From assembly GCA_029624815.1 (NCBI GenBank), contig JARSSH010000043.1:1-64000 (forward strand): a DNA stretch of 64,000 nt. The letters run 5' to 3'. Origin of the DNA: Candidatus Competibacter sp. (lineage in GTDB: Bacteria > Pseudomonadota > Gammaproteobacteria > Competibacterales > Competibacteraceae). Below, in pieces: positions 37,380 to 49,108 of the stretch. The notes below the pieces were generated by a model, which was given only the letters and a program-made list of their open reading frames with translations, had not been told where the DNA came from and did no database searches. Positions within the stretch are counted from its first letter, which is position 1; the number at the start of each line of letters is the position of its first letter. The position numbers were made by a program, and so were the translations under genes.

Positions 37380-40214
37380 TCAGCCGGTATTTGGCTGTGA
37401 GCAGCGATCGACCAAATAGACGATGGAGCGGTAATAGCGCCTGCTGTGCAGGGATAGGCCGATTTCGCAGGTGCGGCTGGTGGAATACCCGGATGTGCAA
37501 TCCTCCGGCAGCGCCGCCGGCAAATCCCGCAAGGCGCTGGCGTTCAATTCCGGGTGGGTGAAACCCTTGTCTCCGGCCCAGCCGCAACAGGAAATCCGGT
37601 CGGGGACAATGACTTTTTCGACGCAAGCTTCGGCGATGGCCTTCAGCTTGGCCTGCAAGCCCATGTTGATATTGCTACAGGTGGGATGAACGGCGACGGT
37701 TTCCGCCCGCTTGTGAATCGTCAACCGCTCCAGCACGACGTCGTGGAGGAATTCCGTGATGTCGTACAATTTGAGCGGGGTTGGCGCCTGGTTTTTCTTG
37801 ACCCGAAACACACAGGGCGTGGTATCGAACACAATCGGGTCTTGTCCATTGCGGCTGGCCTTGAGCAGGGCCTGCTCGACTTCCCGCCGCTTGGCGTCAG
37901 CCTGCTCCGGCAAGCCTTTACTTTCAAAAGGTTGTCCACAGCAAAGTGAACCGTTGTCCTCGGGCAGGATCACCTCGAATCCAGCCTTACGCAGCAGAGC
38001 GGCGGTTTTCACCGGCAAAGCATCCAACTCGGGATCGCCCTTGGCCGGCCCCATGGTGCGGCTGGCGCAACTGGGGAAATAGACGACCCGCGGACGATCC
38101 AGCGCGGCGTTCGCCTCCGGCTTGGGCATCGTGCCAGCGGAAGGCATATAGCGATTCCACAGCGGCAGCCGATTCCCCGACAGTTTACGCATGGCCCCGG
38201 TCACACCGCCCTGCAACGTGGAGCCAAAAACCGTGTGCGAGAGGTTGGCGGCAGCCAGGTTGAAACGGGTGGCCGTGGTCACGCCGGAGAAGTGATTCGC
38301 CACCCAATTGCCAATCCGTTGCGCGGTTTGACCACGCTGCTGACTACGCTTCTTCAACATCATCGTGCCGGTGTTGATGCCGACCGGACAGGTCAGCGAG
38401 CACAGGCTATCGGCGGCGCAGGTCTCCAACCCTTGATAAGCATACGACTCGGTGAGGGTTTGCAATTGCTGGGCATCTTCGCCGGCGGCTTGCAGACGCG
38501 CCATTTCGCGCAAGCCGACGATACGCTGGCGTGGCGACAGGGTCAGGGCGCGGGACGGACAATTCGGTTCGCAAAAACCGCACTCGATGCACTTATCCAC
38601 CAATGGATCGACGGCGGCCATCGGCTTGATATTTTTCAGATGGGCTTCCGGGTCATCGTTGAGAATGACGCCGGGATTAAGCAAATTGCGTGGATCGAAC
38701 AGGGCCTTGATTTCCCGCATCAACTGGTACGCTTGTTGTCCCCATTCCAACTCGACGAAGGGCGCGATGTTGCGGCCCGTGCCATGCTCGGCTTTCAACG
38801 AGCCGTCGTATTGGTCCACGATCATGTGGCACACATCGTCCATGAAGTTCTTGTAGCGTTCGGTTTCGGCGGGCTTGGCGAAGTCGGGGGTGATGACGAA
38901 GTGCAAATTCCCTTCGAGCGCGTGACCGAAGATGATGGAGCCGGCATAGCCGTGCTGGTCGAACAAGCGCTGTAAATCCAGAGTCATTGCCGCCAGTTGA
39001 GGTACGGGAACCGCGACATCTTCGATGATGACGGTGGTGCCGGTCGCCCGCGCCGAACCGACCGAGGGGAACAGTCCCTGGCGGATCGCCCACAACTGCG
39101 TGAATTCTTCCGGTCGGTCGGTAAATTGGAACGGGAGCAGGGTTGGCTTGTCGGCAATCGCGGCGGTGATGATCTCGACCTGAGCGGTCAAGGTTGCCGG
39201 GTTGGTCGCCCGGGTTTCCACCAACAGGGCGGCGGCGGTCTCCGGCAGTTCCTTGAAGTACGGCGGCATACCGGCCTTATTCTCCACTGAACGCAGCGAG
39301 GCGCGATCCATCAATTCCACCGCAGCCACCGGCTGGCTTTTCAGCGCCGCCACGGCTTCGCAAGCGACCTTAATGTCGGGGAAGATCATCAGCGCCGTGG
39401 CTTTATGCGTATGCTCCTCGACCGTGTGATAGGTGATCTCGGCGATGAAGCCCAACGTGCCTTCGGAACCGATCATCAGGTGTTGGAAGATCTCGAAGGG
39501 GTCTTCGTAATCCACCAAGGCGTTGAGGCTGTAACCGCAGGTGTTCTTGATTTTGAATTTGGCGCGGATGCGTTCCGCCAACGCCGCGTCGGCGCGGGTG
39601 CGCTGGCCCAGTTCGGCAAGTTGCGTGAGTAGAGCGCCGTGACTGGCGCGGAAGGCTGCGCGGCTGGTGGGATCGCCGGTGTCCAGCAATGTGCCGTCGG
39701 CCAGCATGACGCGCATGCTTTTCAGGGTCTTATAGCTGTTTTGCGCAGTGCCGCAGCACATGCCGCTGGCGTTATTGGCGGCAATGCCGCCGATCTGGCA
39801 GGTGTTGATCGATGCGGGATCGGGACCGATCTTGCGTTGATAAGGAGCCAGATAGCGGTTGGCGTGACCGCCGATGATGCCCGGTTGCAGACTGACGGTC
39901 GCCGCGCCCTCGCCGATGCGCCAGTTGCGCCAGCCATCGCCCAGTTGCAATAAAACGGAGTCGGTGACCGCCTGCCCGGACAGGCTGGTGCCGGCGGCGC
40001 GGAAGGTCACCGGAGTACCGTATTGGTGCGCCAGCGCCAGGATGCGCCGCATCTCGTCTTCGCTGTCCACCCGCACCACCAGTTTGGGAATCAGCCGGTA
40101 CAGGCTGGCGTCGGTGCCGTAGGCAAGGGTACGCAAGGGGTCGCTGATCAGGCGCGCTGCCGGAATGAAGCGTTGCAGGTCGCGGTGCAGATGGTCGTGG
40201 GCCGTCGATGACAT
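37380..40214 (-). CDS. dld: FAD/Fe-S D-lactate dehydrogenase (Dld-II type)
   Basis: 944 residues. The N-terminal FAD-binding domain (1-260, [13 protein letters not shown] and GSEGTLGF) is followed by an FAD-oxidase C domain (to about 500). A ferredoxin-like pair of [4Fe-4S] motifs comes next ([12 protein letters not shown] and CSLTCPVGI), then cysteine-rich CCG-type domains ([12 protein letters not shown] and ISCCGWAG). The fused architecture is that of quinone-linked D-lactate dehydrogenases found with lutABC. It oxidises D-lactate to pyruvate at the inner membrane. D-2-hydroxyglutarate or related acids are alternative substrates. Confidence 0.92.
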   Translation of the reverse strand: MSSTAHDHLHRDLQRFIPAARLISDPLRTLAYGTDASLYRLIPKLVVRVDSEDEMRRILALAHQYGTPVTFRAAGTSLSGQAVTDSVLLQLGDGWRNWRIGEGAATVSLQPGIIGGHANRYLAPYQRKIGPDPASINTCQIGGIAANNASGMCCGTAQNSYKTLKSMRVMLADGTLLDTGDPTSRAAFRASHGALLTQLAELGQRTRADAALAERIRAKFKIKNTCGYSLNALVDYEDPFEIFQHLMIGSEGTLGFIAEITYHTVEEHTHKATALMIFPDIKVACEAVAALKSQPVAAVELMDRASLRSVENKAGMPPYFKELPETAAALLVETRATNPATLTAQVEIITAAIADKPTLLPFQFTDRPEEFTQLWAIRQGLFPSVGSARATGTTVIIEDVAVPVPQLAAMTLDLQRLFDQHGYAGSIIFGHALEGNLHFVITPDFAKPAETERYKNFMDDVCHMIVDQYDGSLKAEHGTGRNIAPFVELEWGQQAYQLMREIKALFDPRNLLNPGVILNDDPEAHLKNIKPMAAVDPLVDKCIECGFCEPNCPSRALTLSPRQRIVGLREMARLQAAGEDAQQLQTLTESYAYQGLETCAADSLCSLTCPVGINTGTMMLKKRSQQRGQTAQRIGNWVANHFSGVTTATRFNLAAANLSHTVFGSTLQGGVTGAMRKLSGNRLPLWNRYMPSAGTMPKPEANAALDRPRVVYFPSCASRTMGPAKGDPELDALPVKTAALLRKAGFEVILPEDNGSLCCGQPFESKGLPEQADAKRREVEQALLKASRNGQDPIVFDTTPCVFRVKKNQAPTPLKLYDITEFLHDVVLERLTIHKRAETVAVHPTCSNINMGLQAKLKAIAEACVEKVIVPDRISCCGWAGDKGFTHPELNASALRDLPAALPEDCTSGYSTSRTCEIGLSLHSRRYYRSIVYLVDRCSQPNTG

Positions 40215-40282
40215 GGTTATTCAGCCTCGTTTTGGTGGTGGGCGCGCTGGACAAAGCAGCACGCTATTTTTTTTTGCGTAGC

Positions 40283-40326
40283 CGTCCCCTTCCCTCTCCA
40301 GTTAAGTGGGAGAGGAGTGAGGGTTA
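40283..40326. repeat. Short palindromic repeat between dld and lutC
   Basis: CCCTCTCCAGTTAAGTGGGAGAGG followed by AGTGAGGG. Same type as the repeat at 7081-7155, here intergenic and so harmless. Confidence 0.6.
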
Positions 40327-40355
40327 TGCTTGAAATTTAAGAAGAGAGAAGCGGA

Positions 40356-41009
40356 TTAGTCGTCCAGGATCAGCACGATCAACTCCTTGGGACCGTGAAC
40401 GCCAAAGGTCAGAACCAATTCGATATCGGCGGTCTTGGATGGACCGGAGATCAACAAGGCATTGGTCGGCATTCCCTCCGCCCAATGTTCCCGGCGGATG
40501 GCTTCGGCGAGGGAGCCATGAATCTTCGCCGCCTCCAGCACCGCGATATGCAGCGCCGGCGCCAACGACATCAAGCGCGGTTCCTGTGGAGTGGGCCAAA
40601 GGATCAGGGCGCCCACGTCAGCCAGTCCGCCCTGAGTCGAGGTGATGCCCGCGTCGATGGCGAACAACCGTTCCTTGCACTGCTCCACTGCTTCGGTATA
40701 GCCGACCAGCGGTGGCAAATCGCTTTCCCAGGTTTCTTCCAAGGTGATCCCGATGGGCGTTGCCGGGCCGTACAGAAGACCGTTCGCCGAGCGTTTGCGC
40801 AGCACGTCCTTGAGAACGGCCGTCCAATTTCCGCTATCGGTAAGGTGCACCTCGGCGTGCATGGCTTCCATCAGCCGCTTGAGCCGATCCATCTTGTCGG
40901 CGCGGCCGAGTTCCGTCTCGGGCGGTGCGGCGATTTCAGGCGTGGCAACGCTATCTTGAGGCGTTGCCGCCCGCAGTCTGGCGAGAATATTGGCGCGGGC
41001 GTCACTCAT
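40356..41009 (-). CDS. lutC: Lactate utilisation protein C (LUD domain)
   Basis: 217 residues from MSDARANILARLRAA. LUD domain with the late block SGPSKTADIELVLTFGVHGP, typical of LutC/LldG. It is required with LutA and LutB for L-lactate oxidation. It overlaps the end of lutB by 8 nt. Confidence 0.93.
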   Translation of the reverse strand: MSDARANILARLRAATPQDSVATPEIAAPPETELGRADKMDRLKRLMEAMHAEVHLTDSGNWTAVLKDVLRKRSANGLLYGPATPIGITLEETWESDLPPLVGYTEAVEQCKERLFAIDAGITSTQGGLADVGALILWPTPQEPRLMSLAPALHIAVLEAAKIHGSLAEAIRREHWAEGMPTNALLISGPSKTADIELVLTFGVHGPKELIVLILDD

Positions 41010-42444
41010 CGCCGATCCCCTTTTCCTTGGCGAGCACATGCAGGCTCTTGCTGGCGAACGGAGGCAAGGCGCGGGATTGAGTCCACTTTTTCACGATGTC
41101 CGGCGCCGGCAACTTGGACAGTTGCGGACCCAGCAGACCCAACAACCTGGCGTTCAGGGCGTTGACCCAAGGCGTGGCGTTGCTCAATGCCCAGCCTTTC
41201 CAGGTCAGATTCTCCGCCGCGTTGACTTTATAGCCGTGACCTTTAACCGCATGAGGAGAATCCGCCTTGTTGTAGGCTTCGACGCGCAGGCGGCGCAGGA
41301 TATCGACGATGGGGATCTTGACCGGGCACACTTCCTCGCAGGCTCCGCAAAACGTGGAGGCGGTCGCCATCGCGCCGGCGTTCTCCAAGCCTTCCAGTTG
41401 CGGCGTCAGAATCGAGCCAATGGGGCCGGGATAGACGTAACCATAGGCATGGCCGCCAAGGCGGGTGTACACCGGGCAATGGTTCAGGCAAGTGCCGCAG
41501 CGGATGCACTTCAGTGTTTGCCGCAGTTCGGGATCGGCCCAGATTTGGGTGCGGCCGTTGTCGAGCAGAACCAGATGGACCTCCTTGGGGCCGTCCTTCT
41601 CGTCCGGCTTGCGCGGCGAAGTGATCATATTGAAATAAGTGGTGATTAACTGGCCGGTGGCCGAGCCGGTGAGCAAGCGCAACAGCGGCGGCACGTCCTC
41701 CAGGCGCTCCACCACCTTTTCCAAACCCATCACCGCGATATGCACCGGCGGCGCGGTGGTGCACATGCGACCGTTGCCCTCGTTTTCCACCAGGCACAGC
41801 GTGCCGGTTTCGGCGACCGCGAAATTGACCCCGCTGACCCCGACTTCCCCGGCGAAAAACTTCTCGCGCAAGACTTGCCGGGCGATGGCGTTCAGTTCCT
41901 CGACGACTTCGGTGTACGGGGTGTTGGGAATCTTTTCGTGAAACAGCCGGGCGATCTGATCGCGGTTCTTGTGAATCGCCGGGACAATGATGTGCGACGG
42001 CGTTTCGTGATCCAGTTGGATGATGTACTCGCCGAGATCCGTCTCCAGCGCTTCGATGCCGTGTCCCTCCAGGAAATGATTGAGGTGCATTTCCTCCGAC
42101 ACCATCGATTTGCCCTTGATGACGCGGGTGGCGTTGTGGCGCTGAATGATCGCCAGGCAAATCCGGCTGGCTTCGTCCGGGGTCTCGGCCCAGTGCACCT
42201 GGATGCCGTTTTCGGTGCATGTCCGCTCCAGTTGCTCCAGCAATTGCGGCAGTTTGTTCAGCGCCCGTCGCCGGATGGCGTCGCCGCGCGCCCGCAGTTG
42301 CTCGAACGCTTCCGGGTCGGAGAACAGGTTCCGACGCCGCAGCCCCAAGGTGTCCATGGCGGCCCGGAGGTTGCGACGCAACTGCCCGTCGTTCAGGGCC
42401 TTGGTGAAATTCCTGGGAAAATCGACGGTAACGGGATTAGCCAT
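41002..42444 (-). CDS. lutB: Lactate utilisation iron-sulfur protein B
   Basis: 480 residues from MANPVTVDFPRNF. An N-terminal LUD domain is followed by two [4Fe-4S] motifs (CIRCGTCLNHCPVY and CGACEEVCPVKIPI). It carries electrons from L-lactate oxidation toward the quinone pool. Its start lies within the last codons of lutA (8-nt overlap). Confidence 0.95.
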   Translation of the reverse strand: MANPVTVDFPRNFTKALNDGQLRRNLRAAMDTLGLRRRNLFSDPEAFEQLRARGDAIRRRALNKLPQLLEQLERTCTENGIQVHWAETPDEASRICLAIIQRHNATRVIKGKSMVSEEMHLNHFLEGHGIEALETDLGEYIIQLDHETPSHIIVPAIHKNRDQIARLFHEKIPNTPYTEVVEELNAIARQVLREKFFAGEVGVSGVNFAVAETGTLCLVENEGNGRMCTTAPPVHIAVMGLEKVVERLEDVPPLLRLLTGSATGQLITTYFNMITSPRKPDEKDGPKEVHLVLLDNGRTQIWADPELRQTLKCIRCGTCLNHCPVYTRLGGHAYGYVYPGPIGSILTPQLEGLENAGAMATASTFCGACEEVCPVKIPIVDILRRLRVEAYNKADSPHAVKGHGYKVNAAENLTWKGWALSNATPWVNALNARLLGLLGPQLSKLPAPDIVKKWTQSRALPPFASKSLHVLAKEKGIGDE

Positions 42445-43177
42445 GAGCGCGCTCCAGGATGAATTCGGCGACATGCTTGACGGGAATCGGAATCTTGCGG
42501 TGCTCCAGCGCCCCGCCGATATTCATCAGGCAGCCGCAGTCGCCGGACAGCAGCAGGGCAGCGCCGGTTTGTTCGATGTCCGCGACCTTGTCGGCCACCA
42601 TCGCCGAGGACAAATCGGCTTGCTTGACGGAGAAGGAGCCACCGAATCCGCAGCATTCGCGTTCCCGTTGCAGTTCGATCATCTCGACGTTTTTCAACTG
42701 GCGAACGAGCGACTTCGAGTATTCGATCACCCGCATCTCGCGCAGCGCGCTACAGGACGAGTGCCAGGTGACCTTGATCGGTTGTCCCCGATCCTCCAGC
42801 TTGACGTCGAGTACCCGGACCAGAAATTCGCTCAATTCGAAAACACGGTCGGAGAAGCGTTTCGCCACGGTGGCCTCGGGCTCGTCGGCGAACAGCTTGG
42901 GATAGTGGTGTTTCAGCATCCCGCCGCAGGAGCCGGACGGAACGATGATCGGATAATCCTTGGCGAATGCCTTAAGCTGCTGGCGGGCGACCCTTCTGGC
43001 TTCTTCCGGAAAGCCGGAGTTGTAGGCGGGTTGGCCGCAGCAGGATTGTTGCTGGGGATAAATGACCTGGATGCCTGCGTGTCGCAGGAGTTCGATGCCG
43101 GCCATGCCGGCTTGGGGATAACACAGGTCGATCAGACAGGTACCGAAGTAATACACCTTCTCGGGACGGGTGGGCAT
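42437..43177 (-). CDS. lutA: Lactate utilisation protein A (CCG domains)
   Basis: 246 residues. Two cysteine-rich CCG domains (QSCCGQPAYNSGFPEEA and RECCGFGGSFSVKQ) probably hold an unusual Fe-S cluster, as in heterodisulfide reductase B. First gene of the operon, so expression starts at the promoter just upstream. Confidence 0.95.
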   Translation of the reverse strand: MPTRPEKVYYFGTCLIDLCYPQAGMAGIELLRHAGIQVIYPQQQSCCGQPAYNSGFPEEARRVARQQLKAFAKDYPIIVPSGSCGGMLKHHYPKLFADEPEATVAKRFSDRVFELSEFLVRVLDVKLEDRGQPIKVTWHSSCSALREMRVIEYSKSLVRQLKNVEMIELQRERECCGFGGSFSVKQADLSSAMVADKVADIEQTGAALLLSGDCGCLMNIGGALEHRKIPIPVKHVAEFILERAHG

Positions 43178-43316
43178 GGGTATCCCTTCTTCGACTTTGG
43201 TGGTTGGCGCCGCCTACATGCCATCGATCCGAACCGCGGCGGTCGATGGTGGGGTGGTGGCTTCTCATTTTATCCACCGTTACCGGGCCAATCTGGAGTT
43301 GGCATTTTTGGTAAGG

Positions 43317-43382
43317 TGGTCTGACCAAATTTATAGCAGCTTGCTTTTGGGATTGCAAGTATTTGGTTATGTGGTCTGACCA
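43317..43382 (-). promoter_or_regulatory. lutA promoter flanked by two LldR-type operators
   Basis: Minus strand: -35 TTGCAA (43358-43353) and -10 TATAAA (43335-43330), 17-bp spacing. Identical palindromes TGGTCTGACCA lie at 43317-43327, over the predicted start site, and at 43372-43382, upstream of the -35; their centres are 55 bp apart. TGGTnnnACCA matches the operator pattern of FadR-type GntR regulators such as LldR and PdhR. The regulator gene is divergent and adjacent. Binding at both sites could repress by occlusion or looping until lactate is present. Confidence 0.75.
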
Positions 43383-43386
43383 AAAT

Positions 43387-43414
43387 TTTGCTAAGCTAGA
43401 ATTAATGCTATAAA
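43387..43414 (+). promoter_or_regulatory. Candidate lldR promoter
   Basis: TTTGCT (43387-43392) and TATAAA (43409-43414), 16 bp apart, begin 4 nt downstream of the upstream operator (43372-43382). If used, lldR would be autoregulated by the same site. Its spacing and -35 are weaker than those of the lutA promoter. Confidence 0.4.
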
Positions 43415-43508
43415 CAATGCGGTTGTCGCGATGTTTGGGCGCCGATGAAACGAGTGCCGTGTGGCACAATAGCGATGACGATATTGAGTTCAATACTTGG
43501 GCAAAATC

Positions 43509-44297
43509 ATGCAATACGAAACGATTAACCCTCCGAAGGTCTCGGATGCCATCGTCAACCAGATCGAGCAGTTGATCCTGGAAGGCGTTCTCAAACCGGG
43601 CGAACGGTTGCCTCCGGAGCGGGAGCTCGCTCAGGAGTTGAACGTATCCCGCCCGTCCCTGCGGGAGGCAATCACGACGCTGAAGTCCCGAGGACTGTTG
43701 CAGAGCCGGCGCGGCGGAGGGAATTTTGTGGTCGATGTGATCGCGCCCACCCTGACCGATCCCCTGATCGAGCTATTGAAAAACCATCCCAAGGCCATGT
43801 TCGACGTGCTGGAATTGCGCCATGCCCTAGAGGAGGTCGCGGCCTACTTCGCCGCGTTGCGCGCCACCGATGCCGACCGGGAAATCCTGCGGTGTCGCTT
43901 CGCCGAGTTGGAGGAGATACAACGGGGCCAGCGCAAGCCCGAACACGACGCCGTGGTGGATGCGGGATTTCATCTCGCCATCGCCGACGCCTCCCACAAT
44001 GTGGCCCTGATCCATGTGATGCGCGGTCTGTTCGATTTGCTGCTCAGTAATATCTGTCGTTCGCTGGAGCGGCTTTATACCCGCGAAAGCAGCTATGCGC
44101 TGGTCCATTCCCAACATCAGGCCATCCTGAATGCCGTGTTGGAACGCGATCCGGAAGCCGCCCGGCATGCGGCCCACGTTCATTTGGCCTTCGTCGAATC
44201 CACCTTGCGCGAACTCGACCAGGAAGCCGCCCGGCAGGAACGCTCGAAACGACGCTTGCATAGCCTGTTGGATCTGGAAGCCAATGCCGAGTCGTAG
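43509..44297 (+). CDS. lldR: GntR/FadR-type lactate-responsive regulator
   Basis: 262 residues from MQYETINPPKVSD. N-terminal winged helix (LKPGERLPPERELAQELNVS, then RPSLREAITTLKSRGLL) and a C-terminal FCD ligand domain with metal-binding His positions (DAGFHLAIADASHN and SQHQAIL). Close in type to PdhR/LldR, which sense pyruvate or lactate. Divergent from lutABC-dld-lldP and next to two matching operators, so it most likely controls that operon. Confidence 0.9.
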   Translation: MQYETINPPKVSDAIVNQIEQLILEGVLKPGERLPPERELAQELNVSRPSLREAITTLKSRGLLQSRRGGGNFVVDVIAPTLTDPLIELLKNHPKAMFDVLELRHALEEVAAYFAALRATDADREILRCRFAELEEIQRGQRKPEHDAVVDAGFHLAIADASHNVALIHVMRGLFDLLLSNICRSLERLYTRESSYALVHSQHQAILNAVLERDPEAARHAAHVHLAFVESTLRELDQEAARQERSKRRLHSLLDLEANAES

Positions 44298-44405
44298 TTT
44301 CGCTGGGGTTTTGTCGAACGCTAAGGTCCGGGTCGGTTGCCTGGAATGGCGGCGGAAGCGGCCTGGCCAGCCAATGCGGATTATTCCAAGCTTTCGGGAG
44401 CGATA

Positions 44406-45179
44406 ATGGCCACCGATCCTGAAGATTCCGGCCAGCTTTTGAACGCCGCCGCCGAATTGACCATCGCCGGAAGAAAGATCCGGCTGGAAATGCCGGTGCC
44501 GGCCGGGCCGACGCGCCTGGACAAGTTGCTGCCTTTCCTGCGCTATTTAACCGATCGATTCGTCGATTTCTCGGTGGAGAACGCGCGGATGGAGGGGTTG
44601 ACGGTATCGTGCCGGAAGGGCTGCGGCGCCTGCTGCCGGCAACTGGTTCCCATCTCGGCGATCGAGGCGCGGCGGCTTGGAGAGGTGGTGGAGCAGATGC
44701 CGGAACCCCGGAAATCCATCGTCCTGGCCCGTTTCGAGGAGGCGAGACAACGCTTGCAAGCAGCCGGGTTGCTGGAGAAGCTGCGCGAGCCGAACCGTGT
44801 TGGCGACGATGAAGTTGATCCGATCGGGCTGGCCTATTTCCAGCAAGGAATCGCCTGTCCGTTCCTGGAAGATGAGTCATGCTCGATCTACGAGGAGCGC
44901 CCCCTGGCCTGTCGCGAGTATCTGGTGGTCAGCCCGGCCGAGAATTGCGCCCGGCCGACCGTGGACTCGATCCAACCGGTGCCCATCGTCGTCCGGGTTG
45001 CCAAGACAGTGAGGGCGCTGAATGTCGAGAAAACGCCTTCCGCGCCCCGCTGGGTGGCGCTTGTCCTGGCGCTGGAACAGGCGGACATCCGTCCGGATGA
45101 AACACCGTCTCAACCCGGTCCCGAACTGGTGCGGGAAATATTCGGTCGGCTGACGGGGCGGGATGCGGAGAGTGGATAA
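44406..45179 (+). CDS. YkgJ-family Fe/Zn-chelating Cys-cluster protein
   Basis: 257 residues from ATG 44406 (GGGAGC ribosome site). The motif CRKGCGACCRQLVPIS and then CPFLEDESCSIYEERPLACR is the CxCxxxC-type cluster of YkgJ/UPF0153 proteins, thought to bind Fe-S or zinc. The role is unknown in general; members often sit with oxidoreductases. It lies between lldR and the convergent hisD. Confidence 0.85.
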   Translation: MATDPEDSGQLLNAAAELTIAGRKIRLEMPVPAGPTRLDKLLPFLRYLTDRFVDFSVENARMEGLTVSCRKGCGACCRQLVPISAIEARRLGEVVEQMPEPRKSIVLARFEEARQRLQAAGLLEKLREPNRVGDDEVDPIGLAYFQQGIACPFLEDESCSIYEERPLACREYLVVSPAENCARPTVDSIQPVPIVVRVAKTVRALNVEKTPSAPRWVALVLALEQADIRPDETPSQPGPELVREIFGRLTGRDAESG

Positions 45180-45204
45180 CGCGTGTTCGCGAGGGGCGAA
45201 GCGC

Positions 45205-46512
45205 TTATTTCAGCCGCGATTCCGCTGACCGTGCGTGAGCCGTCAGGCCCTCGCCGCGCGCCAATACCGAAGCAGTGCGGCCCAGCGTCGCCGCCCCAGC
45301 TGGCGAGCAATGAATGATGTTGCTGCGCTTCTGGAAGTCGTACACCCCCAGCGGCGAGGAAAAACGCGCGGTGCGCGAGGTTGGCAGTACGTGATTGGGG
45401 CCGGCGCAGTAGTCCCCCAGCGCCTCGGCGGTGTAGCGGCCCATGAAGATCGCGCCGGCGTGGCGGATTGACGGCAACAGTTCCTCCGGTTTTTCCACTG
45501 ACAGTTCCAGGTGCTCCGGAGCGATGAAATTGACCACCCGCGCCGCCTCGGCCAAGTCGCGCACCTGAATCAGCGCCGCCCGCCGGCGCAGCGAAGCCTC
45601 GATGATCCCCCGCCGCTCCATCTCCGGCAGCAGGCGCGCGACGCTGGCGGCGACCTGTTCCAGAAACGCCTCTTCCGGACTGATCAGGATCGGCTGGGCG
45701 TCCTCGTCGTGCTCGGCCTGTGAAAACAGGTCCATGGTGATCCAGTCGGGGTCGGTCAGTCCATCGCAGAGCACCAGAATTTCCGACGGTCCGGCGATCA
45801 TGTCGATGCCCACCGCGCCGAACACCTGCCGTTTGGCGGCGGCGACGTAGATGTTGCCCGGTCCGACGATCTTGTCCACGCGCGGCACGGTGGCGGTGCC
45901 GTAGGCCAGCGCGGCGATCGCTTGCGCCCCGCCGAGCGTGAAAACCCGATCCACCCCCGCCACGGCGGCGGCGGCCAGCACCAGGTCGTTGAGTTCGCCG
46001 CCCGGCGCCGGCGCCACCATCGCCACTTCCGGCACTCCGGCCACCTTGGCGGGAATGGCGTTCATCAGCACCGAGGACGGATAGGCAGCCTTGCCGCCGG
46101 GCACGTACAGCCCGACCCGGTCCAGCGGCGTTACCTGCTGGCCAAGCACGCTACCGTCAGCTTCGGTGAAGGTCCAGGAGACCAGTTTTTGCCGTTCGGC
46201 GTAGGCGCGGATACGGTCGGCGGCAGTTTCCAGCGCCGCGCGCCGCTCGGCGGGAATGGTAGCCAATGCCTGCCGCAGGCGCTCGGCGGGGATTTCCAGG
46301 TCGGCGGCGCAAGCGGCGTCCAGTCGGTCGAAGCGATGGGTGTAATCCAGCAGCGCGGCATCGCCCTCCGTTCGCACCCGCGCGAGAATTTCGCGCACCA
46401 CGGCGGTCACGGCGGCGTCGGCGACCCCTTCCCAGGCGGTCAGGGTTTCCAGGCGCGGCCAGAAATCGGCGTCGGCGGTGTTCAGGCGTTGGATATTCGG
46501 CATGAGCGGCAT
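45205..46512 (-). CDS. hisD: Histidinol dehydrogenase
   Basis: 435 residues (or 432 from the second Met at 46503). Zn/NAD motifs [24 protein letters not shown], read as [11 protein letters not shown] then [11 protein letters not shown], plus [22 protein letters not shown] and [10 protein letters not shown]. It makes histidine from histidinol via histidinal. Third gene in the run murA-hisG-hisD; hisC, the usual next gene, is absent. Confidence 0.97.
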   Translation of the reverse strand: MPLMPNIQRLNTADADFWPRLETLTAWEGVADAAVTAVVREILARVRTEGDAALLDYTHRFDRLDAACAADLEIPAERLRQALATIPAERRAALETAADRIRAYAERQKLVSWTFTEADGSVLGQQVTPLDRVGLYVPGGKAAYPSSVLMNAIPAKVAGVPEVAMVAPAPGGELNDLVLAAAAVAGVDRVFTLGGAQAIAALAYGTATVPRVDKIVGPGNIYVAAAKRQVFGAVGIDMIAGPSEILVLCDGLTDPDWITMDLFSQAEHDEDAQPILISPEEAFLEQVAASVARLLPEMERRGIIEASLRRRAALIQVRDLAEAARVVNFIAPEHLELSVEKPEELLPSIRHAGAIFMGRYTAEALGDYCAGPNHVLPTSRTARFSSPLGVYDFQKRSNIIHCSPAGAATLGRTASVLARGEGLTAHARSAESRLK

Positions 46513-46560
46513 TCCGGTATGGACGCTCCCCGCGCCCGCCAGCGGGAGAGGAGGTATTGT

Positions 46561-47193
46561 TCAGACGCCGACGGCGGCGGCCATGCGGGCCATGATCGCT
46601 TTGATCCGGGCGTGCTTCATCTTCATGGCGGCCTTGTTGACGATCAGGCGCGAGCTGATGTCGGCGATGTGTTCCAGCGGCGCCAGGCCGTTCGCTTTCA
46701 GGGTGTTGCCGGTGTCCACCACATCGACGATGTAGTCGGCCAACCCGACCAGCGGCGCCAGTTCCATCGAGCCGTACAGTTTGATGACTTCCACCTGCCG
46801 GCCCCGATCGGCAAACCAGCGCCGGGTGGTGTTGACATACTTGGTGGCGATGCGCGGACGGCTCAAGCGCGGCCGATGATTGGGATCGCCGGCCACCATC
46901 AATCGGCAGCGGGCGATGTTCAGGTCCAGCGGTTCGTACAACCCCTCGCCGCCGTGCTCCAGCAGCACGTCCTTGCCGGCCACGCCCAGATCGGCGGCCC
47001 CATATTGCACATAGGTCGGCACGTCGGTGGCGCGGATGATCACCAGCTTCACGTCGGGTTGGTTGGTGTCGAGGATCAGCTTGCGGCTGGTTTCCGGATC
47101 GTCGGCCGGCACGATGGCCGCCGCCGCCAGCAGCGGCAGGGTTTCCTTGAAGATACGGCCCTTGGACAGGGCAATGGTCAGCGTCGCGGACAT
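46561..47193 (-). CDS. hisG: ATP phosphoribosyltransferase, short form
   Basis: 210 residues: the short HisG that lacks the regulatory domain and needs HisZ for activity. [15 protein letters not shown] at the start, [10 protein letters not shown] and the PRPP loop [15 protein letters not shown]. First step of histidine synthesis. hisZ is not in this window. Confidence 0.97.
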   Translation of the reverse strand: MSATLTIALSKGRIFKETLPLLAAAAIVPADDPETSRKLILDTNQPDVKLVIIRATDVPTYVQYGAADLGVAGKDVLLEHGGEGLYEPLDLNIARCRLMVAGDPNHRPRLSRPRIATKYVNTTRRWFADRGRQVEVIKLYGSMELAPLVGLADYIVDVVDTGNTLKANGLAPLEHIADISSRLIVNKAAMKMKHARIKAIMARMAAAVGV

Positions 47194-47199
47194 CGGCGC

Positions 47200-48480
<1,281 letters not shown>

Positions 48481-48726
48481 TCAGGATTGCGGTTTTTGCC
48501 AAGTGTCCGGCGTGTAGGTCTTGAGGGACAGGGCGTGGATCTCCTCGCGCTCCATTCGCCCTCCCAGCGCCGCGTACACCAGCCGGTGCTGCTGCACCAG
48601 CGATTTGCCGGCGAAGGCCGCGCTGACGACCACCGCCTCGAAATGGACGCCGTCGTCGCCGCGGACCCTGGCCCGCGCGTCCGGCAGTTGTTCTTCGATC
48701 AGGCGTTCGATGTCTTGGGCTTGCAT
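48481..48726 (-). CDS. ibaG: BolA/IbaG-family protein
   Basis: 81 residues from MQAQDIERLIEEQLP. BolA fold with the class helix VVVSAAFAGKSLVQQHRLVY and C-terminal IHALSLKTYTPD. It probably works with a monothiol glutaredoxin in iron-sulfur handling. Between mlaB and murA. Confidence 0.93.
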   Translation of the reverse strand: MQAQDIERLIEEQLPDARARVRGDDGVHFEAVVVSAAFAGKSLVQQHRLVYAALGGRMEREEIHALSLKTYTPDTWQKPQS

Positions 48727-48811
48727 TGCAGTCAATCCTGGCTGGATGGGAAGGGTGTTTAGGGAAGCGGCCGGTGTCGGAACGGGGCGCGGAACGCGGG
48801 GAAGGTCACCG

Positions 48812-49108
48812 TCAGGCGGCGGGTAGCACCGTTTCCAGATCGGCGACTCGGATGATGGCGCGCATCTGCGCTGGGATGCCGACAAAGAGCAGCTCCCGCC
48901 GGTGGCGGCGCGCCTGGCACACCCATTGCGCCAACAGGGCAACTCCCGCGCTGTTGGAGCGCTTGACCCCACTCAGGTCGATGCGCAAGGGCGCGGCGCC
49001 CGCGAACAACGCTTCGGTGGCTTCCCACAGATCCGCGACGGAATCGAAATCCAGTTCGCCTCGGACGCGGAGGGTATCGCCGTCGCGGCTGACCTGCGCC
49101 GAGGCCAT
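48812..49108 (-). CDS. mlaB: MlaB STAS-domain subunit
   Basis: 98 residues. STAS fold with LRIDLSGVKRSNSAGVALL, including the conserved Ser/Thr site. Binds the MlaF ATPase of the phospholipid transporter MlaFEDB and stabilises it. Start overlaps the mlaC stop by one base. Confidence 0.9.
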   Translation of the reverse strand: MASAQVSRDGDTLRVRGELDFDSVADLWEATEALFAGAAPLRIDLSGVKRSNSAGVALLAQWVCQARRHRRELLFVGIPAQMRAIIRVADLETVLPAA

